A stretch of 38,953 bases of DNA from IMG/VR virus record IMGVR_UViG_3300025087_000193, positions 1-38,953 of that record. One strand, given 5' to 3'. The notes below the pieces were generated by a model. The model searched no databases, was not told where the DNA came from, and saw only the letters and a program-made list of their open reading frames with translations. This DNA is from a virus. A program made the translations under genes and the position numbers. Shown here piece by piece: positions 6,192 through 14,390 of the stretch. The stretch's first letter is position 1. Every line of letters starts with the position of its first letter.

Positions 6192-6363
6192 TGCGAGCGC
6201 GCAGGATGGCCCAGGACGAGCGCAGGCCGGCGATGGCAAGGGCCAGGTGCCCCCTCACCCGCGCGTGCGGCGGCGGGCAGCGGGGGCGAGGGGGGGTAGG
6301 GGGGGGTCTCGCGGCGACCTCGATTCCACTACACGTTCGCCCGCGCAAATTTTGGGGAAAAAC
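6192..6363. other. non-coding G-rich stretch with quadruplex-type runs
   Basis: This 172-base gap contains GGG 6275-6277, GGGGG 6282-6286, a seven-G run at 6290-6296 and an eight-G run at 6299-6306, separated by four, three and two bases. Four such runs on one strand meet the usual pattern for a G-quadruplex. The short frame from 6191 across it is arginine/glycine-rich and unconvincing. Its place between the AT-hook gene and the genes before terL makes a packaging signal (cos or pac) possible. Confidence 0.55.
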
Positions 6364-6726
6364 ATGGCGGGTTTGAGGTGGCCGAAGTCTGAGGTTGAGT
6401 TTGATGTGCCGGTTTACGGTGGGCGGGTGTATTTGTATACGGATGTGCGGAGGTTGGGCAGGGCGCGGCGGTTTTTGAAGTTGGGGGAGGAGGAGCGGGG
6501 GCTGAACGGCCGGTGCGCGACGGTGGAGAACGAGAAAACGGGCGAGGTATTGTACTTGGTGAGTTGGTACAACGGGGATGTGGGGACGTTGGCGCATGAG
6601 GCGGGTCACCTGGCGTTTTCTGTGCTGGAGCGTGCGGGGGTGCTGGTGGGCGGGGAGGCCGGGGACGAGGCGTACTGCTATTTGCTTGGGGATCTTGTGC
6701 GGCGGCTATCGGCGGGTGCTGGGTGA
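6364..6726 (+). CDS. small HExxH metallopeptidase-like protein
   Basis: The 120-residue product starts at ATG 6364 behind GGGGAAAAAC. It contains HEAGH at 78-82, the zinc-binding and catalytic motif of zincins, with a downstream acidic pair D101/E102 in DEAYCYLLG that could give the third ligand. This HE-x-x-H plus (E)EA-Y layout recurs in small phage proteins near packaging or head genes, whose substrate is unknown to me. Codon use is G-skewed and unlike the structural genes downstream. Confidence 0.6.
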   Translation: MAGLRWPKSEVEFDVPVYGGRVYLYTDVRRLGRARRFLKLGEEERGLNGRCATVENEKTGEVLYLVSWYNGDVGTLAHEAGHLAFSVLERAGVLVGGEAGDEAYCYLLGDLVRRLSAGAG

Positions 6727-6734
6727 TTTATTTC

Positions 6735-6763
6735 TTGACGTGGTTGGTTGCATAGTTTAGGGA
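6735..6763 (+). promoter_or_regulatory. possible sigma70-type promoter
   Basis: TTGACG (6735-6740), a 17-base spacer and TAGGGA (6758-6763) lie in the 63-base gap before the next small gene. The -35 is good and the -10 is poor. The gap is AT-richer than both flanks, which supports a regulatory role. Confidence 0.35.
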
Positions 6764-6789
6764 TTTCGGGATTGCGTAGGAGGTTGATT

Positions 6790-6948
6790 ATGGAACAGAC
6801 GAAGGAAGCGTTGTCGGAGCGGCGGTACGATTTGGTGAAGGCGATTGCGGCGGGTGCTGCGGCGAACAGCGGCACACAGACCACTGCTGCGGCGATAGTG
6901 GTGTTTGCGGACGCGCTGTTGGCGATCTTGTACCCGCCGAAGGAGTAG
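6790..6948 (+). CDS. 52-aa small helical protein
   Basis: ATG 6790 follows AGGAGG by six bases. The short product is mostly helical, with a hydrophobic C-terminal stretch (TTAAAIVVFADALLAILY) that may be a weak membrane segment or part of a helix bundle. It shares the G-skewed codon use of its neighbours. No family was recognised. Confidence 0.55.
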   Translation: MEQTKEALSERRYDLVKAIAAGAAANSGTQTTAAAIVVFADALLAILYPPKE

Positions 6949-6952
6949 ACTG

Positions 6953-7189
6953 ATGGCCTACAAGGTACGTGAGCGGCTGGGTGGGGCGCGGCTGAAGACG
7001 TTGCGCGGTGCTGCGGGTGGGAACGTGCGGGGGTTGTTGGCGCCGTCGAAGTTGGGAGCGGGTTTGAGTTTGAGTGGTCGTTTGGTGATGCCGAAGGTGC
7101 ACATGCCGAAGGCGTCGTTTGGTAGTGGTCCGGCGGGGAAGTACAACGCGTTGCGGACCATGGTGGGGACGTTCAAGAAAGGACGGTAG
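6953..7189 (+). CDS. 78-aa basic protein
   Basis: ATG 6953 follows AAGGAGTAGACTG. The product is strongly basic, glycine-rich and without long hydrophobic stretches (repeated MPK and R/K-LG segments), as in small nucleic-acid-binding or head-decorating phage proteins. Its position before terL in the late operon fits either role. No family was recognised. Confidence 0.5.
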   Translation: MAYKVRERLGGARLKTLRGAAGGNVRGLLAPSKLGAGLSLSGRLVMPKVHMPKASFGSGPAGKYNALRTMVGTFKKGR

Positions 7190-7193
7190 CAGG

Positions 7194-7685
7194 ATGAAGA
7201 AGGTCGTGATTTGGGCTGGATTGTGTGCGGTTTTGGTGGGGGTGGCGGTGGCGCAGGTGCCGGTGATCAAGATGCCGGATTACTTCCGGGTGGGCAAGAC
7301 GATGGTGGCGGTGGCGTTGGACACGTTCCATTTCGAGGACGCGCAGGTGGCGGAGGTGGCGGACTGGCAGGGGAAGGAGACGGTGTACGTTCCCCGGCCG
7401 AATGGGACGTTGGACGAGCGGACGGCGTATGTGAAGGCGGCGGTGCTGTACGGGCAGAAGCCGTTCCGGTACAATGCGGTGTTCCGCAACGGGGACAACA
7501 CGGCGTCGTTGGTGCAGACGTTGGTTGATACGGTGGCCTCGCCGGCGTTCTCCGGCGCCGGGGTCGTTCGCCATCCCGAGGCGTTCCCGTGCTGGACGGT
7601 GGTGGTCGGCGACCTGGACGAGATCCGGGCGACCCCCGGGGCGAGCGATTCGCTGCTCTGTCTGCCGTTGCTGGACTACGAGTAA
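7194..7685 (+). CDS. exported protein of unknown function, 163 aa
   Basis: Residues 1-20 form a classic Sec signal peptide: MKK, a hydrophobic core, and an AVAQ-like cleavage zone. The rest is beta-rich, with a KAAVLYGQKPFRYN segment. A secreted product inside a packaging region is unusual. It could alter the host envelope or block superinfection, but this is inference. Base composition changes inside the gene at about 7535-7550, from G-skewed to the balanced style of the later genes. Confidence 0.55.
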   Translation: MKKVVIWAGLCAVLVGVAVAQVPVIKMPDYFRVGKTMVAVALDTFHFEDAQVAEVADWQGKETVYVPRPNGTLDERTAYVKAAVLYGQKPFRYNAVFRNGDNTASLVQTLVDTVASPAFSGAGVVRHPEAFPCWTVVVGDLDEIRATPGASDSLLCLPLLDYE

Positions 7686-7690
7686 GCGGC

Positions 7691-9124
7691 ATGTCCTTTC
7701 CTGAACGTCCTGCGGCTCCGGTCATTTGGCAGCCCCAACCGGGGCCGCAGGAAGCGTTGATCAGGTGTCCCCATCAAGAAGTTCTCTACGGCGGCGCACG
7801 GGGTGGAGGCAAGTCCGATGCCCTGATCGGGGACTACGCCTCGGGGATCGAGGAGTGGGGTTCGGCCTGGAAGGGGATCATCGTCCGCAAGAGCTTCCCG
7901 CAGTTGCGGGAGATCGAGTCCCGGTGTTTGGAGATATTCGGTCCTCATTACGGATTTTCCAGTTACAAGCGCGGGGTCAAGACCTGGTACTTCGAGACGG
8001 CCAAGGGGACCGCCGAGTTGCGGCTGCACTCCTGCGAAGATGACGTGAACATCTTCAAGGTCCAGGGCCACCAATTTTCGTGGATCGGCATTGACGAATT
8101 GACGATGTTCGCGACCGATGCGGTCCTGGAGTTCCTGCTGACCTGCTTGCGCTCGCCGAAGGGGGCGCCGACGTATGTGCGGCTGACCGCCAACCCCGGC
8201 GGGCCGGGGCATAATTGGGTCAAAGAGCGGTTCGGAATCGGCATTGTCCCGCCGATGACCCCAATCGAGGTCACTTCAAAGCGCGGGGACACCCACTACC
8301 GCGTGTTCATCCCAGCCAAGGTCACGGACAACAAGATCCTGATGGACAACGACCCGACCTATATCAGCCGGCTGGACAACATCGCCGATCCGGTCATGCG
8401 CCGGGCGCACCTGTTGGGCGATTGGAACATCGCGCAGGGGGCAGCGTTCCCCGAGTGGAACCCGGAGATCCATGTGGTGGATGACCACGATGTTCCACGG
8501 GGATCACGGATCTGGCGGTCCTGCGATTGGGGGCGGGACAAGCCCTACGCCGTGCTGTGGGGCTACGACGACTACGACGGCAACGTGGTTCTGTGCCACG
8601 AGCTATACGGCTGCGGGCCAAAGCCGAATACCGGGGTCGGACACTCCCCGTCGCAGGTCGCCGAGCGGATCAGGGAGATCGAGGCGGCCCGCCGGTGGGA
8701 CGTGCGCGAGGCGTACCTGGACCCCCAATGCTGGGCCGAAATGGGCGGCGACTCGATTTTCAAGCTGCTGGGCGGCCACAAGATGCGCTGGCAGAAGTGG
8801 GCCAAGGGCAACGACAGCCGGATCAACCACAAGCAGTTGGTACACGAATACTTGCGCGTGGTCAACGGCGACAGTAGGTTGAAGGTCATGCGCCATCTGG
8901 TGCATTTCCAACGGACGATCAGCACGATCCAGTTGGACAAGCGCGACACCGAGGACGTGAACACCAGGGGCGAGGACCACCTGTACGATGCGTTCAGGGG
9001 GGCCATGGCCAGCCGCCGCGCACCGCTAAGCGTCCAGGAGCAGATAAAAACCCGCGAGCAGGCGTGGATGCGGGAGTGGGATACCGACCCGGCGGGCCAA
9101 GAGTCCCGCTTCGGAGGCTGGTAG
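7691..9124 (+). CDS. terL: terminase large subunit
   Basis: The 477-residue protein is the packaging motor that moves phage DNA into the prohead and cuts it. The Walker A loop is GGARGGGKS (34-42) with K41. Walker B is IGIDE with D135/E136. The C-terminal RNase H-like nuclease opens with RSCDWGRDKPYAVLWGYDD, whose first Asp is a usual metal ligand, and continues to RGEDHLYDAFRGA near the end. ATG 7691 is taken because it is the first ATG after the preceding stop and leaves the usual short N-terminus before the P-loop. The length is typical. Confidence 0.95.
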   Translation: MSFPERPAAPVIWQPQPGPQEALIRCPHQEVLYGGARGGGKSDALIGDYASGIEEWGSAWKGIIVRKSFPQLREIESRCLEIFGPHYGFSSYKRGVKTWYFETAKGTAELRLHSCEDDVNIFKVQGHQFSWIGIDELTMFATDAVLEFLLTCLRSPKGAPTYVRLTANPGGPGHNWVKERFGIGIVPPMTPIEVTSKRGDTHYRVFIPAKVTDNKILMDNDPTYISRLDNIADPVMRRAHLLGDWNIAQGAAFPEWNPEIHVVDDHDVPRGSRIWRSCDWGRDKPYAVLWGYDDYDGNVVLCHELYGCGPKPNTGVGHSPSQVAERIREIEAARRWDVREAYLDPQCWAEMGGDSIFKLLGGHKMRWQKWAKGNDSRINHKQLVHEYLRVVNGDSRLKVMRHLVHFQRTISTIQLDKRDTEDVNTRGEDHLYDAFRGAMASRRAPLSVQEQIKTREQAWMREWDTDPAGQESRFGGW

Positions 9125-9125
9125 A

Positions 9126-9512
9126 GTGAACCTGTGGCTCTACAACATCTTCAAGAAGGACGACGGGCTGTACTACGTCCTGCGGGACGACGGCCGGCAT
9201 ATCGCCAAGCGCCGGCGGTTCAGCCATGCCGTGGAAATCCGTGACGTCCTGCTGTTCGGCGGGCCCCGACCGTCCGAGCGCGAGCAAATACTGCGCGACT
9301 GCAAAGAATTTAAGATAATTGAACGATCAGATTCGCAGTTTCGGTATTTTGTTGTTGACAACATGGATGTCCCTGTCCGATGGTACAAGCACTTGTACCA
9401 GGCCAAGTGGTTTCTGGCCCAGGTACGCAAGAAACAGGGGGCGCTGAGCGCCCCTAGCCCTTCACCCGCGCTCTCGGGGGCCGATGCCGTAGATGATCAT
9501 TCGCGGGGCTGA
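9126..9512 (+). CDS. hypothetical protein between terL and portal, 128 aa
   Basis: GTG 9126 is one base after the terL stop. The product is rich in aromatic and basic residues (LWLYNIFKK, FRYFVVDN, WYKHLYQAKWFLAQV) and ends in a Pro/Ala/Ser tail that overlaps the portal start by 20 bases. The middle (9300-9380) is AT-rich compared with its flanks, a possible sign of separate origin. No family was recognised. Confidence 0.6.
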   Translation: MNLWLYNIFKKDDGLYYVLRDDGRHIAKRRRFSHAVEIRDVLLFGGPRPSEREQILRDCKEFKIIERSDSQFRYFVVDNMDVPVRWYKHLYQAKWFLAQVRKKQGALSAPSPSPALSGADAVDDHSRG

Positions 9513-11514
9513 CGAGCAAGGGCTAGTCGATTTCATCACCACCAAGTTTGACGACCTCAAGACCGCCCGCAAGGAAAAAGAGGACCGCTGGCTCGAATGT
9601 GTCCGGGCCTACCTCTCCGACTTCGAGAACGTTTGGGACGCCAAGGCCAAGGTCTGGAAGAAATCCAAGCGGTTCATCCCCCTGAGCTTCGATGCCGTCG
9701 AATCCCAGCAGAGCCAACTGGTTTCGATGATGTTCAATGGGGATAACTGGCTGAGTTTCGAGGCCGACACTCCCGGCAGGCTCCCGCACGACGATACGGC
9801 CGCCGAGGATCTGTCCCTGTTGGTCCGCAAGCAGCTAAAGAACATCAACTTCGAGCGCGAGTTCGGCATCCTGATCAAGCAACTGGCGATCACCGGAAAC
9901 TGCCCGTACACCGTGGGCTGGCAGAAGGACTACGCCGTGGATTACCCGGCGTATGACAAGGCGATGACCCGGTGGCGGCAGGAAAACGCTGTCCGGTGGC
10001 AGCAGCACCAGCAGATCGTCGCCGCCTGGCGCATCCAAGCCCAACGGGCCGTGGCCCTGGGCCAGCAGGTGCCGCCCCCGCCGCAGCACGAAATGCCCGA
10101 GCCGCCGCCGGTGTCCCGCGAACTGGCCTATTGCGGCCCTACGTTCCACGTCGATGACATCTTCAACTTCGTGATCGACCCGTTCTCGCCCGATCCGAAA
10201 CACGCCCTGCGGATCAAGCGCACGTTCGTCGCCAAGAGCCAACTTGTCGCATTGTCGCAAAAAAACGAGTATGGTTACTCTGTATACAGCAACGTGGAGA
10301 GGATCACCACCAGCGAGGTCCGCCGCCACCAGACCGACGACTTCGAGGAGGACCGCTACCGCGCCTTCGGCATGGAAATGCCTAAGTCCAGCGAGGTCGA
10401 GCTTCTGGAGGCATGGGGGACCATCGAGATCCCCGGCGGGTACGGCGGCGAGGACACCAAAACCTACGTCTCGCACGTCTGCACCATCGCCAACCGGCAG
10501 ACGGTGATCCGCTTTGAACCCACGTTCCTGTGGTCCGGAGACGCCCCGGTCCAACTGGCCACCTACCGCGATGTTCCCGGACAGGTCTACGGGATAGGGC
10601 AACTTGAGCCCTTACTGGGCCTGCAAGACCTGACAAACGTGCGGGCCAACCAAAACGTCGATGTGGTCGCCTTCTGCGTCAACCCCGAGTACAAATGCTA
10701 CGACGATGGGGTTATCGACCTGAGCGCGGTGTCCGCGCCGAACAAGCGGCACCTGATGGGCGATCCGGCGGGCAACATGATCCCGCTGGAAAAGAACATG
10801 ACCGGACTGCAACTTGGCTTCCAGGACGTGGAGTATCTCAAGCGCGAGTTCCATACCATCGCCAAGTCGCAGTCGCCGCTCGCCGCCTCTTCTCGCGAGT
10901 CGGCCACCCGCAGCAGCCTTGACGCGGGCGCGGTCAATACCGACGTGGCTAAGATCGCCGCGCACATCGAGGATACCGTACTGTTCCGCGTCATCGACCT
11001 ATTCGTCCAACTCAACGCGCAGTACCTCCCCAAGGGCGAGGTCGTCAAATCGTTGCAGGACGGCACCGCGAACATCAAGGAGATCAGCCCGGAGACCCTG
11101 CGCCGCCACTGGCTGGTCAAGATCCGTGGCTCGCAGTATGTCGCCGACCGCGCAGAGAACATGCAGAACATGATGATGATATTCCAGCTTCTGACCGGCA
11201 ACCCGATGCTGCTGCCTGCGGTCAATAGCCTGGAAATGGCCAAGAAACTCTACACCATGCTGGGGTTCACCGACGCCGACGTGGTGTTCAACGACGCTCC
11301 GACTGCGGACGCCATCCTGCAACAGATGTTGCAGCTTGGGATCTTCAAGGGGAGCGCCAAAGCAGGTGCCAATGGACGACCTGGAGAGTCTGGAGCAGAC
11401 GCCCAATCAGCCGAATCCGCAGGACCAAGCTCGGATGCTCAAAGCGGACGTATCGCGTCCGGGGTTCCAATGCCTGGTCAGGGAAATCAACCGGCGGGCG
11501 TCCCAACCTACTAG
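9493..11514 (+). CDS. portal protein
   Basis: The 673-residue protein forms the ring through which DNA enters and leaves the head. It is assigned from position (after terL, before scaffold and capsid), length, and sequence style: KEKEDRWLECVRAYLSDFE near the N-terminus, SQQSQLVSMMFNG, a long central stem and wing region with DIFNFVIDPFSPD, LLGLQDLTNVRANQNVD at about residue 375, and a Gln/Pro-rich C-terminal tail. These fit the large portals of podoviruses with N4-gp56 capsids. The final 143 bases overlap another frame. Confidence 0.85.
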   Translation: MIIRGADEQGLVDFITTKFDDLKTARKEKEDRWLECVRAYLSDFENVWDAKAKVWKKSKRFIPLSFDAVESQQSQLVSMMFNGDNWLSFEADTPGRLPHDDTAAEDLSLLVRKQLKNINFEREFGILIKQLAITGNCPYTVGWQKDYAVDYPAYDKAMTRWRQENAVRWQQHQQIVAAWRIQAQRAVALGQQVPPPPQHEMPEPPPVSRELAYCGPTFHVDDIFNFVIDPFSPDPKHALRIKRTFVAKSQLVALSQKNEYGYSVYSNVERITTSEVRRHQTDDFEEDRYRAFGMEMPKSSEVELLEAWGTIEIPGGYGGEDTKTYVSHVCTIANRQTVIRFEPTFLWSGDAPVQLATYRDVPGQVYGIGQLEPLLGLQDLTNVRANQNVDVVAFCVNPEYKCYDDGVIDLSAVSAPNKRHLMGDPAGNMIPLEKNMTGLQLGFQDVEYLKREFHTIAKSQSPLAASSRESATRSSLDAGAVNTDVAKIAAHIEDTVLFRVIDLFVQLNAQYLPKGEVVKSLQDGTANIKEISPETLRRHWLVKIRGSQYVADRAENMQNMMMIFQLLTGNPMLLPAVNSLEMAKKLYTMLGFTDADVVFNDAPTADAILQQMLQLGIFKGSAKAGANGRPGESGADAQSAESAGPSSDAQSGRIASGVPMPGQGNQPAGVPTY

Positions 11515-11650
11515 CCGTCTATCGCTTGATGACCCCAACTGGGCGATCAAGCGTGCGGAGTTGGACGGCTATGACAGGGCGTTGCGCGACCTGCAAGGAT
11601 GGATCGCGGGAAAACTCCGCGATCCCCAAACTTCGCCTCCCGAGGCGTAA
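11372..11650 (+). CDS. hypothetical protein overlapping the portal 3' end, 92 aa
   Basis: ATG 11372 has AGGTG seven bases before it and lies in a different frame inside the last 143 bases of the portal gene. The product has an acidic helical start, a middle part LVREINRRASQ and an end with DDPNWAIKRAELDGYDRALRDLQGWI, probably helical. The part beyond 11514 is read only in this frame, which supports real coding. It sits between portal and scaffold; the function is unknown. Confidence 0.6.
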   Translation: MDDLESLEQTPNQPNPQDQARMLKADVSRPGFQCLVREINRRASQPTSRLSLDDPNWAIKRAELDGYDRALRDLQGWIAGKLRDPQTSPPEA

Positions 11651-11668
11651 AACACGGAGGACATGGAC

Positions 11669-12379
11669 ATGGCAACCGAACGTGATCAGTTCAGCGAGTT
11701 CGACGAACCGGGATTCGTCCAGCAGGAACCGGACGAAGCTGCGACCGACAGGGAGCAGATGGCCAACCTCACTGGCGAACCCATGATCCCGAAATCGCGT
11801 TTCGATGAGGTCAGACAGGAGCGCGACCACTACGCCTCCAAGTACGACGAGACCGTCCGCACGATGCTCAACCGGCCCGCACCGGCGATGCAGCAGGCTC
11901 CCCAGGAGCCCCAACTGCCGCCCGGAACGGACAAGGAAGTGTTCGAGGCGGTCGATCCCGTGGTCAGAGCGATGTTCCAGCAGGAAGTCCCGCGCTTGCG
12001 CGAGGAAATCCGGCAGGAAATCGCCGGGCGCTACGGCCACGTCCTGTCCCGCGTCGAGCGGGACATGAACCTCAACGAACTGGACGAGCGCGTGCCCGGA
12101 TTCAAGTCCGAGCTTTATTCGGATGTCAAGGCCATGTGGGACGAAATGCCGCCGGAACGTCGGCGCGAATACGACTCGAAGGCCGGGATGGAAGCCCTGG
12201 CCCTCAAGGCGCGGCTTCGTCGCCTGGAGCAATCCCCTGGAGCCGATCTGAGCGGCATGGCGCACAGCGCCTACGGCCACCCGGCCGATGCCCGCTCCGG
12301 CAGCGGACTCCAGACCGAAAACGACATTTGGAACCTGAGCCCCGACGAGTTCAGACGCCGGTATCCTGCCGGAGGCTGA
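11669..12379 (+). CDS. scaffolding protein candidate
   Basis: The 236-residue product is acidic, Gln/Glu-rich and almost wholly helical, with charged coiled-coil stretches (RFDEVRQERDHYASKYDE, VPRLREEIRQEIAG). It lies immediately before the capsid gene, where scaffolding proteins are usual. Scaffolds guide capsid assembly inside the prohead and then leave. Two ATGs (11663, 11669) follow GGAGG; the second has the better spacing. Assignment is by position and composition. Confidence 0.7.
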   Translation: MATERDQFSEFDEPGFVQQEPDEAATDREQMANLTGEPMIPKSRFDEVRQERDHYASKYDETVRTMLNRPAPAMQQAPQEPQLPPGTDKEVFEAVDPVVRAMFQQEVPRLREEIRQEIAGRYGHVLSRVERDMNLNELDERVPGFKSELYSDVKAMWDEMPPERRREYDSKAGMEALALKARLRRLEQSPGADLSGMAHSAYGHPADARSGSGLQTENDIWNLSPDEFRRRYPAGG

Positions 12380-12403
12380 CCGGGACTCCAAGGAGGATAG
12401 ACG

Positions 12404-13492
12404 ATGGCAACCACGCTCAATACCGTTGCAACGCTTGCCGCGTCCAACGTGTATGGCACCGGGACGATGCCCGATGTCACCAGGGGCGTTTACAACCGGA
12501 CCCTGCTGGAGACGGCGCAGCCGTATCTCATGCACCAGCGGTTCGGACAGATTCACCCCCTGGGCTCCCGCAAGGGACAGTCCATGGTGTTCCGGCGCTG
12601 GGAAAAGCTCGCGCAGGCCACCACCCCCCTGACCGAGGGGATCACCCCCACCGGCGTCGCTCTGACCAAGAGCGATTACGTCGCAACCATCAAGCAGTAC
12701 GGCAACTACACCGTCATCACCGACTTCGTGGACATGACTTCCGTGGACGACATGATCCAGGAAGCCAGCTCGAAGATGGGCGAGAACATGGGCGAGTCCA
12801 TGGACACCGTGTACCGCGAGGTGCTGGTGGCTGGGACCAACTGGTACCGCGTGTCCGCGGACGGCACCGCGCCGACCCACGGCAGCGACACCGCCGCCCC
12901 CGCTCGCACCACCGTCGCCGGGTGTCTGACCAAGGCCGTGATCGACGCTGCGATCCGGGATCTCAAGGGTGAGGACGCCAAGCCGTTCACCCCGCAGATC
13001 TCCGCAAGCTCGAAGATCAACACCATGCCGATCCCCAAGGCGTTCTGGTGCCTGATCCATTCCGACCAGGAGCATGACTTCTACAAGCCGGAATCCGGGT
13101 TCACCGTGAACACCGACTTCATCCCGGTGCAGAACTATGCCGGGTCTTCGGGGGTCATGGAGAACGAGGTCGGCGCGTACCGCAACGTGCGCTTCGTCAC
13201 TTCGACCAACGCCAAGGTGTGGGCCGACTCGGGCGCGTCTGTCGGCGCGACCGGGCTTCTGTCCACGACCGGCACGAGCATCGACGTGTACGCGGCGCTG
13301 ATCTTCGCCAAGAACGCCTACGGCATCGTGCCGCTGCAGCGTGGCTCGGCCAAGACGATCATCCACAAGGCCGGCGGACCGACCGATCCCCTGAACCAGC
13401 GCAACACCGTCGGGTGGAAGGCTGCGGGCGTCGCGGTGATCCTGGAAGATCGCTGGATGATCCGCATTGAGTCCGGAACCCTGGCGTCCTAA
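12404..13492 (+). CDS. major capsid protein, N4-gp56 family
   Basis: The 362-residue protein forms the icosahedral shell. It shows features of the N4-gp56 capsid family: a start with TRGVYNRTLLETAQPYL, FGQIHPLGSRKGQSMVFRRWEKL, the TPLTEGITPTG loop, an E-loop-like region with YVATIKQYGNYTVITDFVD, and a C-terminal NAYGIVPLQRGSAKTIIHKAGG-type block with DPLNQRNTVGWK. A strong AAGGAGG site precedes ATG 12404. The HK97 fold is known for the family and is not seen directly here. Confidence 0.92.
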   Translation: MATTLNTVATLAASNVYGTGTMPDVTRGVYNRTLLETAQPYLMHQRFGQIHPLGSRKGQSMVFRRWEKLAQATTPLTEGITPTGVALTKSDYVATIKQYGNYTVITDFVDMTSVDDMIQEASSKMGENMGESMDTVYREVLVAGTNWYRVSADGTAPTHGSDTAAPARTTVAGCLTKAVIDAAIRDLKGEDAKPFTPQISASSKINTMPIPKAFWCLIHSDQEHDFYKPESGFTVNTDFIPVQNYAGSSGVMENEVGAYRNVRFVTSTNAKVWADSGASVGATGLLSTTGTSIDVYAALIFAKNAYGIVPLQRGSAKTIIHKAGGPTDPLNQRNTVGWKAAGVAVILEDRWMIRIESGTLAS

Positions 13493-13505
13493 GGAGGTGT
13501 GACAA

Positions 13506-13841
13506 ATGGCAAACACTGTGACTATCACCCACCCTAACGTCGATTCGGCGTTTGCGAGTGGGACGATCACCTGCGACGGGACCATCGTGTATGTGTCCTG
13601 CGGGTTCCAGCCGAGCTACGTCAAGCTCGTCAACACCACGACCATCGAGGTCATCGAGTGGTGGGCGGGCATGACGGCGGAGAACTACCTGGATGTCATC
13701 ACCAGCGCGGGCACGACCTCCTACGCGACCAGCGGCGGGCCGGCTGTGTTCGCTGGCGACAGCGACGAGTCCTCCGGGTTCTCGATCCCGGCGGCCCTGA
13801 CCGCCGATGCCGAAGTCATCAAGTGGATCGCCTTCCGCTAG
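13506..13841 (+). CDS. small structural protein after capsid, 111 aa
   Basis: AAGGAGGTG precedes ATG 13506. The product is beta-rich, Thr/Ser-rich and has few charged residues, like head decoration or minor head proteins encoded next to capsid genes. It ends 17 bases before the GC hairpin at 13859-13882, so it probably closes the head transcription unit and may be made in large amounts. No specific family was assigned. Confidence 0.6.
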   Translation: MANTVTITHPNVDSAFASGTITCDGTIVYVSCGFQPSYVKLVNTTTIEVIEWWAGMTAENYLDVITSAGTTSYATSGGPAVFAGDSDESSGFSIPAALTADAEVIKWIAFR

Positions 13842-13858
13842 TCGGGAGGGGGTCTCAG

Positions 13859-13882
13859 GGGGGCGGGACGGAGCCCGCCCCC
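13859..13882 (+). terminator. GC hairpin after the capsid genes
   Basis: A perfect 9-bp stem GGGGGCGGG / CCCGCCCCC closes a six-base loop (ACGGAG). It is the same stem as at 3893-3914. No T-run follows, so termination is probably partial or factor-dependent, which would give more capsid than tail transcript. Confidence 0.6.
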
Positions 13883-13926
13883 AACCAACCAAGATCGCCG
13901 GAGGGCGTTAAACTCGAAAGGTGAAC

Positions 13927-14373
13927 ATGAATACCACCAAGACCACCGAAGCGCCCCCGCGCACCGATGTCAAGCACATGGCCCAAATCGCCGAACAGAA
14001 CACGCGCCATCCGGGGATCAAACCCGGCAAGCCGCTGCCCGAGGACTTCGTGAACCCGCCGCTTGGCGAGGACGGGCACCTGTGCCTGGACCCGGCCGGA
14101 AACTACCGGCCTGCGTGGAAGTGCGTGAAGATCCACAAGACCGGCGACCACCTGCCCAAGTACCAGTTCTTCAACTTCAACGGCAGCAAGTGGAACGTCC
14201 AGGTCGGCGTGTGGGCCGATGTGCCGCCCGGAATCGTCACCTGCCTGGATGACGCCGTGACCGACGTGATCGAAATGGACGTCGGCTCGGCCACCGCCAG
14301 GCAACAGGATTTCGTTGAGACCGTCGTGGAGCGCATCCCGCGGTTCTCGTACACGGTCAAGAACTCGGCCTAG
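13927..14373 (+). CDS. structural or accessory protein, 148 aa
   Basis: ATG 13927 is chosen over GTG 13921 because AAAGG lies five bases upstream of it. The product has a disordered Thr/Pro-rich start and then an alpha/beta part with HLCLDPAGNYRPAWKCVKIHKTGDHLPKYQ, which includes conserved-looking His and Cys residues, and a helical end. It lies between capsid and head-tail adaptor genes. The family is not recognised. Confidence 0.55.
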   Translation: MNTTKTTEAPPRTDVKHMAQIAEQNTRHPGIKPGKPLPEDFVNPPLGEDGHLCLDPAGNYRPAWKCVKIHKTGDHLPKYQFFNFNGSKWNVQVGVWADVPPGIVTCLDDAVTDVIEMDVGSATARQQDFVETVVERIPRFSYTVKNSA

Positions 14374-14390
14374 TGACGCGGCCGGATTCG

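Noticed and set aside
6191-6376. 61-codon frame across the G-rich gap
   Set aside because: The start overlaps the previous stop, but the product is an Arg/Gly string created by the G tract and overlaps the better gene at 6364.
11519-13585. Long leftward open frame of 688 codons opposite scaffold and capsid genes
   Set aside because: It is antisense to well-supported genes, has His/Arg/Gly/Val-rich shadow composition and no ribosome site; high G+C DNA often leaves such frames open.
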